Assembly (NCBI GenBank): GCA_963969595.1
Contig: OZ018417.1
Location: forward strand, 19,470,501 to 19,534,500
Direction: 5' to 3'
Source of the DNA: Neckera pumila
Taxonomy: Eukaryota > Streptophyta > Bryopsida > Hypnales > Neckeraceae
Length of the DNA stretch: 64,000 nucleotides
Shown: piece by piece, positions 48,364 through 60,640 of the stretch
How positions within the stretch are numbered: the stretch's first letter is position 1
Layout: every line of letters starts with the position of its first letter
Program-made: the position numbers and the translations under genes
Notes under the pieces: generated by a model
Databases searched by the model: none
What the model was told of the DNA's origin: nothing
What the model saw: only the letters and a program-made list of their open reading frames with translations

Positions 48364-51357
48364 GCTTATGTACGCTAGATTATATTAAAACCTAAAGTGG
48401 CACAATCGATATGAAGGTGTTTGCACTGCAAGTTACACTACAAGATTGCTAAATAAGGTACAAAAAATAGTCCAGAAGTGACATTAGTCTATTTGCAAGC
48501 CCAACTAATATAACATAGAAGTATATTTTGCTTTTTGATTGCTGCAGCAGTGTACAAATATTGTACATTTCAAGAAGTGGACACTTTTAATGCCTATTGC
48601 TTCAAAATTTCACAATTAATTCCACAAAGATCAAAAAATATAAAATGACTTGAGTTAAATGCCAATTCCATTTGTCTTTCAAGGAAAATTTAGTGAAAAA
48701 TATTTTAAAGAGTCTAGTCTCCCCAAATTCATTTTCATCTTTTAAATGGACATTTTATGGATCTCCCATCTTATGCATCCAATCTCATTTTGTATCATTC
48801 TTATATAAAATCCTTGTCTAAAATGTGGGTCTTCTGTACATGAGAGCTTAGGGTTCATTTGAGGTTTATTCATTTTGAGCACTTTCATTAAGGACTTTTT
48901 TCTATTTTATGGTAGCAAGAAATGTGAATCTATATATTCAAAGGAAGTTAAAAACAATACATCAATCAAGGTTTGACTAAAGAGGGTTGACACAATTAAG
49001 GACAAAGGCTACTAATGTGTGATAAAACTTCAAATAATTCCATTTGTGTCCTCCATTTTACCACTATTTATTTGATTTGATTTTTTATAAGTTTCTAGTA
49101 GTAAAACCATGTCTAATATATTTCTTTAAAGTTGTAAATATTTCAAATGTTATTGTATTTAGAAATGGGGTTATAATGTTATATATCCTCAACTTCAATC
49201 ATCAATAAATTGGTCATTTTTTGGAAATTTTCAGTATTTTCAATAATTTTGAAAGTCATACTTGTAATAGCAAAATTGCAATGTACTTTTTTAGAAAATT
49301 ATACGTGATGGTCAGATTCATCAAGTGTTGAAATTGAATTTCTACACAGATTTTGAAAGGTCTATTTCACCATAAACTAGTTACAAGATGATATACTATG
49401 TTTTTTGACAAAATTTATTTTATTCATGCCTAAGCTAATCTACATGTCTGGTATTACAACAATGTGCAAACAAAAACTAATCAATCCTTATCAACCTTTA
49501 ATAAATACTAATAAGTTCAATCTCCATCTAAAGTAGTTCTAGATGGGAGAAACTTTTTCATCTTTATAATCTTCAAGTGCTTATAAATTCATGTTGTATC
49601 TTGGATTTAACACTTCAATTAGATTTTAGTTGAAACCTTGTTTTGTCTATTATATATAGTATAGTTTTGAAAAATTAGCAAAAGATAAGACAATGCCCTT
49701 GGTTGGATGCATAATTTGGTGTCTCAATAATTATGTCACAAGTTTGGTTTCAAGGAGAGGTATGTATTCCAAAATGAATATCACACAAAGTATTATAGTT
49801 CTTTATGCTATTTTTGGATTTAAAATATAAATTTTTTATTAAAAAGACATCTATGTATTTTTTTGACAACCAATGTCTATCAACATTGATTTATAGACTC
49901 TCAAAGATAAATGTATAGACTGTCAAAACAATTAATTTTTATACATATAGACTTCCTTCTAAACACAAATATCAAGAAATGGTTTATAGTGACTAATATA
50001 AGAGTAAATAAAAATATTCTTTATCTACAAATGAATCTTGTGATGCCAACATCATTGTATTTCACATCATTATGGACTTTTATAGAGTGAAAAATAAGTC
50101 CAGTCTTTGGAAGTCATTTTCTTATGGATTTAACTTTTTAGATTCTTCTTTCTTTTTGTTTGCATAGTATTTTGAAGTTTGAAGTAGGCATGTTTTTCAA
50201 AAAGAATCTTATGAAGGCTCTCTTTATGAAGGCTCTCCTAAGGTCAACCACACATAAGAGCCTTTTTAGATGGGTGATTAGTGAATCAACTAACTATACT
50301 GGGATGCCAAACCAAACACCACCTCATTTTCAATTCATTAGAATCAATAAATTACTGAGATTGAACTCATTTTCAATTCATTAGAGTCATTAGAATCACT
50401 AAATTACTGAGATTGAATTGTATTGAAGCATTTTCTTTGAATCAAAGGCAAAAGGTTTCATTTACCATTGTAAATGATCCATGATTTGAATTTAAGTCAT
50501 TACTACATTTGAAATTGTAATGTTTTGGGAGTAAATATAACAACAAATATTGACTAATTTATAAGACATCAAATACAATCATATTTTTCTTTTAGCATTC
50601 ATGTGTCATCTTGATAGTATTGACCCATAAATATTAACGTAGGGCAACCCATATTGTACAATCGGTTATTGCACATAATTTCACTAATTTGATTCCAAAC
50701 CAAATTGCAAAATAGCAACAAATTAAAAAATATTCCACATATCTTTTTTCAATGCATTTTCTATAAAAAAAGAAATACCAAATAGGTGGTCCAAGCTAAA
50801 ACATACATAGCTTCCCATTATTGACTATAGGAAAGGCTACTCTAGTCTTTTTGGATCCTAATGCAACGTTCATAATTCTCTAAGCCTCTACCTTGACAAT
50901 CCAAGAACATCCCTCTAGATTTTGAGAAAATAAGATTCCTCTGCCATTTCTATAAACCTCATAACTCTATGGATGGAATTTCAACAAACCATTGTTTCAC
51001 AACCCAATTTCAGCCCTTCAATCCTATCCTCTATGTGAAACTAAGTAAAGTTTGACGGCATTAGGATGGAACTAAGCAAAACTAGACACACCTCGGAACT
51101 GGGACTTTTCCAGCAGGTTGAGAGCTGTAGAAAGCATTTTGCAAATCTGTCAAATCTGTAATGAAAGTTCTTTTCATGCCATTTTCTTTGAAGCTGTGAT
51201 TTTGTTGCTGTTGAGCTCCTGCAAAAAGAACAAGAGTAAGCAGAGGAAAGAGACAAGTCCAATATTTGAATTGACAGGGTCAAAAGTGGAAAAATGAACA
51301 GTAGTAACAGCTCCACATTCTAGTGCTCGTGCGAGCTCAGCAAAGGGATAAACATAC
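48364..51357. other. AT-rich intergenic sequence
   Basis: About 3 kb without an exon, transposase motif or clear repeat family. There is one imperfect tandem of about 45-50 bp at 50,326-50,420 ('tttcaattcattagaatca', 'aattactgagattgaa'), and 'atgaaggctctc' is doubled at 50,211-50,240. Confidence 0.45.
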
Positions 51358-54300
51358 CTCTTGTAACATAAGCCATTGCTCCTCATGCTAGTTATCCAGC
51401 ACTCGCCATTCAAGACCATAATCAAACTCAATTGTGTTGCCCTGTGCTAAATGGGAAGTTGCAGGTGCATCTCTCTACAGTAAGTTCAGAATCAGTCCCA
51501 CACGTCAGTTACTTCAATCGCACTTCAAGTCATGGAAACATACTTCAAGTTTGTGATTCTCCCAACATTTGCTGGTTACGATATGTACTGAAAAATGCGG
51601 GTATCCTGTTGTATTAATCACAAAATGTATAGATCATATCAGGGTGACGTTCTATCGCTACTTACAGAAGTCAGGTAAGATCAATTGTAACTCACATAAT
51701 CTGCATTATTATAATCTCGTGCTTCTTTAGGTATTTCAATATGGCCAAGAGGCGTTGATGACTTTGGTTTAAAATCATGGTATTTAAATAAATTTGCAGT
51801 CACTAGCTTGTGCAACCACAAAAGTCAGATACTTGGTAGATTGCACAACTGAAATTATTAAGCACTGAATAACCAATCACTCACTCCATGAATCAACCAC
51901 CCACTTGACCCCTGCTGAAATAATAGAATCAAGTTCTTATCACCAAGTTCTGACAGGAGCTAAGCTAAAGAATTTTTCGAGAGAGACTTAAGAAGGATGA
52001 GATTGTAAAACCATGAAACAAACATGACTTTACAGTTCCCCAAAAATCCCCACACCGGGTCATTATCCATGTATTCAAGAGGGTTAGCCTTCAGTTTGCA
52101 CCTGGGAGTTTGCATTCTAAAAAAGTATGATTGAAAGATGAAAGATGAAAAATAATTAAAGTAACAAACAAAGAGAAACTTACAGCACATTTGCAACGTG
52201 AAGACCCGACATACTTGCCTGAGACAATTACATTTCTTCGAATCATTGACTCATTAACCTTAAACGCTATAGTGGCTGTCGGAAACTTCAATAGTGCCAA
52301 AGCTAGAAAGACAGGCACACACCACGTTAAAAGTAAATTATAAGTGAATTTCTAGTTATCTAATACTGTTGCCAGTCCTTCCAACTAATAAGAATCCCAA
52401 GGGACTACGTCAACACTTCAAATAGAGAGATCAAAAGGTGAGAGAGGGACGCACTGGTTCTAAAAGAAGAAGATACGGGTGGAGCAATTCGCAAGTCGCA
52501 TATGTGCTCCAAAAACTCATTAAGAGCTTCCTGCATGTCATTTAGGTAAGTGTCACCTAATTAGTACTTCTAGTTGTGAGCACACGAACATCAGGAAAAA
52601 CAGGAAAGATGTTTCATGTGAGATGGTTATTCTTAAAACTAAACCGAGATTGAATAACCATTCTGGTGATACGATTAAAAGAGAAAGTCCTGACCGCCAA
52701 GTCATCAAAATGAAGTCCTGTAGCCAAATTTTCAAGTAATAGAACCCTGTTGTCATGAATTGCCGGAACCAAATAGGCGACATCCCAAACCAGTTTTGGC
52801 TTGAAAACTTGTCTTCGAGGTTTCTAAAGCATCAAAACATGAAAGAAGTAAATTCCACATTGCAACATTACTACATGTCAAAAAAGAATCATATAAAACT
52901 CAACTGAGGGAAGTACAAAACAATAAACAGTCCTCATCAACGGCAATGAAGTATAGATAGAAGGGGTTATCATGAAGACATTATAACATTGTGCCTGCTC
53001 TCATAAATCCAAAAATAAACAGGCATCAAAGCATTTGCAAAGGCTTCTAACAGAATGCTCTGAGAAAACAATTAGGTGACCACCTGTTACCTGTTCAGCA
53101 GTGGGAGAGCTCCCTCTAGCAATACCTTCATCAGCTCTTTTCTGAAGTTGAGAAGGCTTCTCTCTCTCAACTGAGGCATTAGACCTCTCTGTAGGCTTGA
53201 GTATTTTTTTTCGCAGCCCTTCAGTACGAGGTGTGTCTTCATATTTTTTTTTCATCACATCCCTCACAGCTCCCTCTTTAATACCAACTTTTTGCTGCGA
53301 GCCAACTCGGGCAATAGAAGAGCTTGACACTTTGCGAGATTCACCCTTAACTTCCAGATGAGAATCCTTGGCCTGTAAAAGAACAAGAGTAAGCAGAGGA
53401 AAGAGACCAAACATCTACTTGAATTGACAGGGTCTGAAGTGCAAAAATGAATAGTAGTCACAGCTCCACATTCTAGCGCTTGTGAAAAACATACCTCTTG
53501 TAACATATGCCATTGCTCCTCATGCTGGTCATCTAGCACTCACCATGCAAGACTGTAGTCAAACTAGATTGTGTTGCCCTGTGCTAAATGGGAAGTTGCA
53601 ACGACGTCTCTCTGCAGTTAGTTCAGAATCAGTTCCACACGCCAGTTACTTCAATCGCACTTCAAGTCATGGAAACATACTTCAAGTCTGTAATTCTCCC
53701 AACATTTGCTGGTTACGGAATGTACTAAGAAATGCGGGGATCATGTTGTATCAATTACAAAATTTATAGATCATATCGGGGTGAACGCTCTATTGCTACT
53801 TACAGAAGTCAGGTAAGATCAACTGTAACTCATATAGTCTGCATAATTACAATCTCGTGATCCTTTAGGTAATTCAATCCTTTATGGCCAAGAGGCGTTG
53901 GTGACTTTGGTTTGAAATCCTGGTATTTAAATAAACTTGCAGTCACTAGCCTGTGCAACCACGAAAGTCAGATACCTGGTAGATTGCACAACATAAATGA
54001 TCAAGCCCTGAATAACCAATCACTCATGAGCCTGGAACAACCACCCCATTGACCCTTGCTGAAATAAATAGAATCAGATTCTCATCACCAAGTTCTGATA
54101 GGAGCTAAGCTAATATAAGCTGATTCCGAGTGAGACTTAATTACAAAGGATGAGATTGTAAAACCATGAAACAAATATGACTTTACAGTTCCCCAAAAAT
54201 CCCCACACCGGAGTCATTATCCATGTGTAAAAAAGGGTCAGCCTTAGTTTGCATTCTAAAGAAGAAGAATTGAAAGATGAAAAATGAAAAAATAATTAAA

Positions 54301-55435
54301 AGTAACAAACAATGAGAAACTTACTGCACATTTGCAATTTGAAGACCCATACCTGCCTGAGATAATTACAGTTCTTCAATTCACTGACTCATTAATCTTA
54401 AACGCTATAGAGGCTGTTGGGAACTTCAACAGTGCTGAAGCTAGAAAGACACACATCACGTTAGAGTAAATCATAAATGAATTTCTAGTTATTTAATATT
54501 GCCAGTCCTTCCAACTAACAAGAATCCCAAGAGACTACTTCAACACTTCAAAGCACTGAGTTGCTGCTGGTGTTTCATTGTGAAGGAGAAATCAAAAGGA
54601 GAGAGAGGGATGCACTGGTTCTAAAAGAAGAAGACACGGGCGGAGCAACTCGCACGTCACATTCGTGCTCAAAAAACTTAGTAAGAGCCTCTTGCAAGTC
54701 ATTCAGGTAAGTGTCACCTAATTAATACTTCCAGTTGTGAGCTTGCGAACATCGGCAAAAACAGGATGTATGTTTCATGTGAGATGGTTACTCTTAAAAC
54801 TGAACCGTGATTGAAGAACCGTTCTAGTGATAAGGTTAAAGAGAAAGTCCTGACCGCCAAGTCATCAGAATGAAGTCCTGCAGCCAAATTTTCAAGTAAT
54901 AGAACCCTGTTGTTTTGAATTGCCGAAACCAAATAGGCAACATTCCAATGTTTTGGCTTGAATATTTGTCCTCAAGGTTTCTGCAGCATCGAAACATATA
55001 AGAAAACAATTTCACATTTCACCGTACCACATGTCAAAAAGGAATCACATAATAAGTAAGTATGATCAATAGGGGTTGTCGTGAATCAAAGACATTGTAG
55101 CATCGTGCCCGCTCTCATACATCCAAAAATAGACAAGTATCAAAGCATTTGCAAAGGCTTCCAACTAAAGGCTCTGAGATAAGAATTAGGTGACCACCGG
55201 TTACCTGTTCAACCGTGGGAGAGCTCCCTCTAGCAATACCTTCATCAGCTTTTTTCTGAAGTTGAGAAGGCTTCTCCCTCTCAACTGAGGCATTAGACCT
55301 CTCTGTAAGACTGAGGATTTTCTTCCGTGGCAACTTAGTGCCAGGTATGTTTTTATGTATTCTTTTCTTCACATCACTCACAGCTCGAGAACCCGAGACT
55401 GCAGGAGACTGGCAGTGGATTTTGGGATCAAAGAC
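51358..55435 (-). pseudogene. decayed ~2.1 kb tandem array of an unidentified multi-exon gene
   Basis: Exon-like blocks with good splice ends recur on the minus strand at ~2.1 kb spacing. Exon a is at 53611-53495 and 51474-51358 (RDVVATSHLAQGNT, later VLDDQHEEQWHMLQE). Exon b is at 55435-55205 and 53372-53091 (shared ERSNASVEREKPSQLQK, ADEGIARGSSPT). Exon c is at 54980-54855 and 52823-52695 (shared VAYLV, NRVLLLENLA). Further blocks are FLEHICDLRIAPPVSSSFRT (near 52,500, copy near 54,650), ALLKFPTATIAFKVNES (52302-52184, copy near 54,420) and ANPLEYMDNDPVWGF (near 52,050). Stops interrupt exon a in both copies (TAG, TGA) and exon c at 54,974 (TGA). The ancestral protein is not one I recognise. 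At least two partial units and the start of a third remain. Confidence 0.65.
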
Positions 55436-55775
55436 CTACAAAAGATTATACCAAAAAAAGAGGTTAGAAATGACATGTGCATGTAGGACATTAGGACCAG
55501 ACATGAGGATGTGGAAACAAAATCTTGGTACCACAGACTAAGTTCATAGTTTTTCATCAGAAATTGTTACAAGTGCACTTTCTTCAGCCTTACTGTCTCA
55601 TTCTACCTATAAAACCTTCAATATTGCATCCTTTGTGCTACCAGTGTGGTAATTAAAGCTAAAGGGGACAAACAGTCATCCACCCACTTAGCTTTACCGA
55701 CATCTTTGATGATCAATTTCGTTAAAAAATAGCTTCGTAAGAATTTACATTTAAGATGCATTGTTCAAAAGTCAC

Positions 55776-55913
55776 CTGCATTCCTAACGTTGTTAAAATG
55801 GTAGGAATCTTGGAGGTGGGGTCTAGGGTATAGGTTGGAGGCAGAGATCCGCCAAGCTCCGCCATTGTCGGCGAGCTGGCGGGGCGCTTGTCCATGTCTG
55901 CGGAGTTGCTCAT
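55776..55913 (-). CDS. chimeric first exon: NAP1 N-terminus fused to foreign sequence
   Basis: Starts [19 protein letters not shown], then LGGSLPPT, matching the first 27 codons of the NAP1 gene at 36,137 with a few changes. At the codon after LPPT the similarity stops and the frame continues YTLDPTSKIPTILTTLGMQ to a GTGACT donor (46 codons, phase 0). The next block (55435-55205) begins after TTTGTAG in phase 0, so a 123-codon frame can be spliced. The exon after that has a TGA at its third codon (54,974). The product would therefore be about 125 residues unless that 126-nt symmetric exon is skipped. Whether it is expressed cannot be seen. Confidence 0.55.
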
Positions 55914-56605
55914 CTTTGTAAAACCCACAAAAAGAAAACCTAAATCACAAGATGTCCAGAAAACTGGAGCTAACACAGAAAGCTCTCCATCCAATTGGGG
56001 TGTTAGGAATTTAGGGCATTTAGGGTTTTAGGGTTTAACAACTAAAGTTCCTTGCAAGCGAAATGAGGTACTCCGCATTATATATTGGGGTTTTTGTCCT
56101 CACATTTTTCTGGGATTAGGAAACAAACAAACTTTTATGGGATCTAGTTTCTAAAATAGATCCAATGGTTGAAAAAAATTGTGTTTTCTTGTTTTGTTTT
56201 AGGCGGTAACTTGAAAAGGTAGAACACAACATCATTTTGCTTTGAAAATCATTATAGGAAGTTTAAGGGCATAAGGCTGTGAGACTTTCATATTTGGCAC
56301 CCGTGCAAATATAGAAAAAATAAAAATAAACATTTTTTTTGGAATGATAAAAATAATGAAAAAATGAAAAAAAATGAAAAAACAGCCAATTCAGCATGGT
56401 GCTTAATTGAGGCACTAGTAGTGCACTAGTGCCATGTCAGATTTCCAAAAAAAAAATTAAAATTTTTTTGTCATTTTTTCTATAGTTGCATTGCTGCCAT
56501 CTGAAACGCTCGGCTTCTTTGAGGCCTAAAATTTCCTCTAATGGTGCATATTTCTTCCTAACATGAAGCCCTATTCAAAAACAAAATTCGAGTTATTAAG
56601 CTTGA
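55914..56605 (-). promoter_or_regulatory. duplicated NAP1 promoter and leader
   Basis: A direct, diverged copy of 36,138-36,930. Shared landmarks are 'tgtccagaaaactggagct', 'tccttgcaag', 'tcttgttttgttttaggc', 'gaacacaacatcattttgct' and 'atttcttcctaacatgaag'. It is interrupted by a MITE at 56,250-56,543 that the original lacks. Confidence 0.65.
56250..56543. mobile_element. CATTAGAGG-type MITE, family C, inserted in the duplicated NAP1 promoter
   Basis: The ends CATTATAGGAAGTTTAAGG and 'aaatttcctctaatg' form an imperfect inverted repeat. 294 bp. The unduplicated locus at about 36,838-36,841 shows the same flanks joined, so this is a filled site with a visible empty site. Confidence 0.8.
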
Positions 56606-56689
56606 ATAATCAAGATAACTTAATATGCTGTTCTTGCGGTAATTTGTGAGAATATTATACTTTTCATATGCATTGAGACTTACTTCATG

Positions 56690-57392
56690 GTTCATGACCT
56701 TGGTGTTAAAAGTTGCATTGCAGTTTGGAAACTATTCTTGAATGAAATAATTAAGGCTAAGAGGTTGGCCTTTGCGAAAGAACACTTGCATTGGATAATT
56801 GATAATTGGAATAATATAATTTAGAGTGACAAGTCTTCATTTGAAGTAAAAAAAAATCACGTAAAATTCAAATGTGGTGGAAAGTTTACAAATGCTACAA
56901 TTGGGATTGCTTAGCACCTACATTCAAATCTGGAAGGACTTCAATTATAGTATGGATGCTGTAATTGGCTCTACTAAGTCTTATTTGGTATTTTTCTCTC
57001 TTAACAATCACACTATTGTGGACTTGTAGAGATAGTATATGAGGAAGCATTGGAGCATTATTATTAATACCATGACTACTATGAGCACCTCATTTTGACA
57101 AAAAACTGTGCACTAGTACATTGCAACAATGCACAAAAGTTTTGGGGGGAACATCTTGGATTGAGAAAGCTTGTATATCCATCAAATTCTTCTAACTTCA
57201 ATCCTGTAGAGAATGTATAGAAGCAAAGCAAAGATCAAGTACAAAAAAGACATAGATCCTAGAACAGAGACCAAATGTGGATGTCAATGAATTTGGCATA
57301 GAAAGATATACTTCAAAAAAGTATCCAAAAGTTGATGTCTACAATGCCAAACCAAATAGAAGTTGTGATAGCAGCTCAAGATGGTGGTAATC
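56690..57392 (+). pseudogene. Tc1/mariner-type transposase relic
   Basis: Readable, with stops and frame changes. LGVKSCIAVWKLFLNEIIKA is followed by KRLAFAKEHLHW, then IDNWNNII, a stop, and SDKSSFE (first catalytic Asp region, the usual WSDESSFE). Then come PTFKSGRTSIIVW, ILTKNCALVHCNNAQKFW (the usual QDNAPVH region, second Asp changed), and LVYPSNSSNFNPVENV (the usual SPDLNPIEN block carrying the third acidic residue). The end is STMPNQIEVVIAAQDGGNQW. The order and spacing are those of a Tc1/mariner DD34D/E transposase. It is dead. Terminal repeats were not found. Confidence 0.8.
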
Positions 57393-57719
57393 AATGGTAG
57401 AGGATGTACCACTTTGTTGCAAAGTAGTTACTAGTAGGTAAGACATAATACATAATTCATGTTATAGTAGGCTTTTACAATACTATAGCTATCTCATGAT
57501 ACCTTACATGACTACCTTTTTTCAAATTTTTTTTTAATAAATATGAGATTGATTTCTTTTGCTTTGAACATGTAAAAGAAAATTGCAAAACAAATTAAAG
57601 CCACATGGAGGAAAATTTACCTACATAGTGTAAGTCTTTGTAGCATAGAAGATGTGAACAACAATGTTTCCTAAATACATGTGCAATCAAATCTCAAAAA
57701 AATCCCATATGTATTTCAA

Positions 57720-58638
57720 TTAACTCCTAAAGGACCATTGTTCCTTTGGGGGACAAATGGGATTTCAGACAGGTATCTACAGGCTGAATTTTTGTTGTGA
57801 TTTTTTGAAACTTTTTTTGAAGATAGAAAAATTGCTAAGCTTCACGGGAATATAATTTTTTTTCAATGAATGCCCGGGAAAAAAAGGTATGGCCAAATAA
57901 GCTCAAAATAGGGGACATCGGGTAGCCAAAAACAAATTGCAATTTATTTTTAAATTTATTTTTCTTGTATATTATATTTTTGTCTATCTAGAAAGCTTTG
58001 ATTCATTTCATTTGGATTTGTTATGAGAAGGTTATGGACAATCTTGTTATTCAGGCACTTAGAGCATCTTCTTGAAAAAAATAACTTGTAGGATTTATTT
58101 CTGAATGCAATTTTTACAATTTTTACAAAAAAAAAGTTCCACAAGGTCTAGTTTTTTTGCTAGAACAATTTCACCATTGGAATTAGTATTTTTTAATTCC
58201 ATATAAAAAATATAAATATTTTAGATTTTCCTTCTATCTTGTACCTACTTCTACTTAACAATTCTTTTAATAATGAAAATTAAATTTTTTTGGATTTCTT
58301 TTTTTTTCCTAGACTCTCAATTCAATTTTCCACTATAAAGATTAAAAGCTCAAAACTCTGTAGTGCAAAAACTTAAAGTTATAAATGTTAAAGGTCATAA
58401 AATCTAGTCCCGCAATGTGCTAAAAAACTTGATATTTTTACTTTAAACGCAGATATCTTGCAATTTGTGCGGTCAAAAATTCTGAAATTTTTTCCACACC
58501 TTGTCATACTAGTTAGGTATAAGATCCTATGGTTAGATGTGAAAAAAAACAATTTTCAGTTTTTTTACTCTTTGCTATAGAAATGGCAGTTTTGAGTGTT
58601 TTTTGGCAAAAAAAAAGCCTTGGTTCTTTAGGAGTTAA
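57720..58638 (-). mobile_element. TTAA-ended element, family A, full copy, inverted
   Basis: Starts TTAACTCCTAAAGGACC and ends TTCTTTAGGAGTTAA. Inverse of the 37,003 copy: 'gggacaaatgggatttcaga', 'gctttgattcatttcat', 'cctagactctcaattcaa' and 'ggcaaaaaaaaagccttgg' in order. About 919 bp, non-coding. Confidence 0.85.
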
Positions 58639-59751
58639 TATAATATAAAATCATGAAAAAAAAAATAATAATTCACCAAAAAAATGGAATTATTATTTTT
58701 GGACTTTGAAGTTTGATATGTTGATTAAGGACTTCATAGCAGGGGTGCAAGACTTCTTGGAGGGATTGTACTATAAGATGGACCTAGTAGCACCAATTAA
58801 AAATTAAAAAGGTGTAAAAATCCAATTAATGTAGTTTATCTTTTCTAAAAAATGTAACTAGCCTAGACTCTTTGGAAGGTATAAGGAAGTAAGAAAAGAC
58901 CCTGTTTTGGCCTCATTCCAATTTCATATGCTCTCAAAGTGCTGATCAACTTCACAAATGATCTTCAAATTTATTAGAATTGAAACTTTTTGCCGGTTCA
59001 GGTATTTTTGGCTATCAGAATGTCAAGAAACTTGCCAGAGCGTATTACTAGCATATAATAAACTATAATTATTTTTTGTGAGATTTTACCGCAATCTGAA
59101 TAGTTTCAAAAAAATTCTATCATAGGTTTTGGAGGTTGTTTGTTTGGAAGAGGATCTTTTGAGAATCAAAAAAATTTGTAACTTTTGATAAAGCCTCCTA
59201 TAGAATTCTACAAATGATGCATAGGCTTATGTATTTACTCCGCACATTAAAAAAATAAAATAAGATCTCGCTACCTCCTTTATGTATCAGTAATTAGAGA
59301 ATAATTCATACAAAAGAAAATCTTGGCAAACCAATTTTACTGTTGAGTTTTTAGTGTAATTCCAATCCTAGAACAATGTCTTTTGATTGTAGATGCCCTC
59401 CACTAGTCTATCTTGAGTTTATATCATCTACAAGCTAACAATTGGGGTTTCTAATATTTCTTGGAGTCAATTGGAAAACTAAAATCAATCTTTGTAATGG
59501 ATTTAGGAATCACACTAGGATTTTTTTGAATCATTTTAGCTAGAATGAATCACATGTACAATAGGTTTAAGCAATTTGGGCAATATTCATTTAATATATC
59601 TACATTTTCTACAACTTCTGAGTTTCTACCCTATTCAAATGCAAGATGTGGCTTTATTTTAGGCCAAACACCCTATTTAGAACCAAATATTATATTGATA
59701 TATAACATACCTATTTTGGTTTTACACTCTTTTTTGTATATAAAACTTGGC
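58639..59751. other. AT-rich intergenic sequence
   Basis: No gene or repeat family recognised between the family A and family B elements. The 72-codon frame at 59,545-59,763 is unsupported. Confidence 0.45.
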
Positions 59752-59984
59752 TTAACCTTGTAACGCTGCCACAAACACTAAGTGTCCAATGAATGACAAA
59801 GAATCTTTGAATGTAGAACAAAAGTTTGATTGTTCATCCTTGGAATTTTGTGCAAAAAGGAGAGATGTTCTACAGTATGTAGCTTGTCCTTGAATGAGTG
59901 CTTTTGGTTTTCATAAAGTAGATGATGCACACTGTATTAAAAATAATGATTTTCGTGGAAACCAGCCCATCTTTGCAGGGTTAA
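59752..59984 (-). mobile_element. TTAA-ended MITE, family B, full copy, inverted
   Basis: Starts TTAACCTTGTAACGCTGCC and ends 'ccatctttgcagggttaa'. Contains 'actaagtgtccaatgaatga', 'tgttcatccttggaatttt', 'gagtgcttttggttttc' and 'aatgattttcgtggaaacc'. 233 bp. Confidence 0.85.
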
Positions 59985-60640
59985 ATTTGTAAAAAACAAG
60001 TAAAAAATCATGAGTCTTGAAAATTTAAGAACTCACATTGTGCGGAGCTTCTTTTGAAGATTGTGACATTTGCATAGTACAAACTTTTTAGAATTTATAA
60101 ATTTTGAATTCAAGAAATGTTCATGAGAAATATTGCAATTGCAAGTAGTGACCTGATAGAGGCAGCTCAGGGAATTCACAAAGAACTCTAGAACTTCAAT
60201 GTTGTTTCTGAAATCAAGGGATGTTGGTTGAAGAAGCATAACGGACAATGCAATTCTTTGATTGAATGGCTCTTCTTTCTGCATTGTGTTCCAATAAGTG
60301 GAATTGGAATGGGAGCTTTGGAGGTGACAAGCATTGTTAACATTTGTGCACACGGAAATAATTCCTTAAGTTTGTGATTTCTTTCTTGTGGAAGTAATTT
60401 TTTCCAAACCCACACTCATAAGATGAAAGAGGCTCACACGCTTGCAATTGAAGGGGCGACCTAGGACCCTATTGGAAGTGCAAATGACAAATGCCGCCTA
60501 CGCATCCCTACAAATGAGTGCCCCTTGTGATGTGGAAACAATCGCTTACACATCAATTTTTGTTTAGGGTTTACAAGCCCATTTTGGTACTTTGCAACTC
60601 GAGTTTCTAATACTATACCCCTCAAGAGCAAGGTTGGCCA
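59985..60640. other. intergenic; unsupported minus-strand frames
   Basis: A 106-codon frame (60,353-60,033, minus) reads smoothly but has no motif I recognise. No splice partners or upstream exon are evident. Confidence 0.3.
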
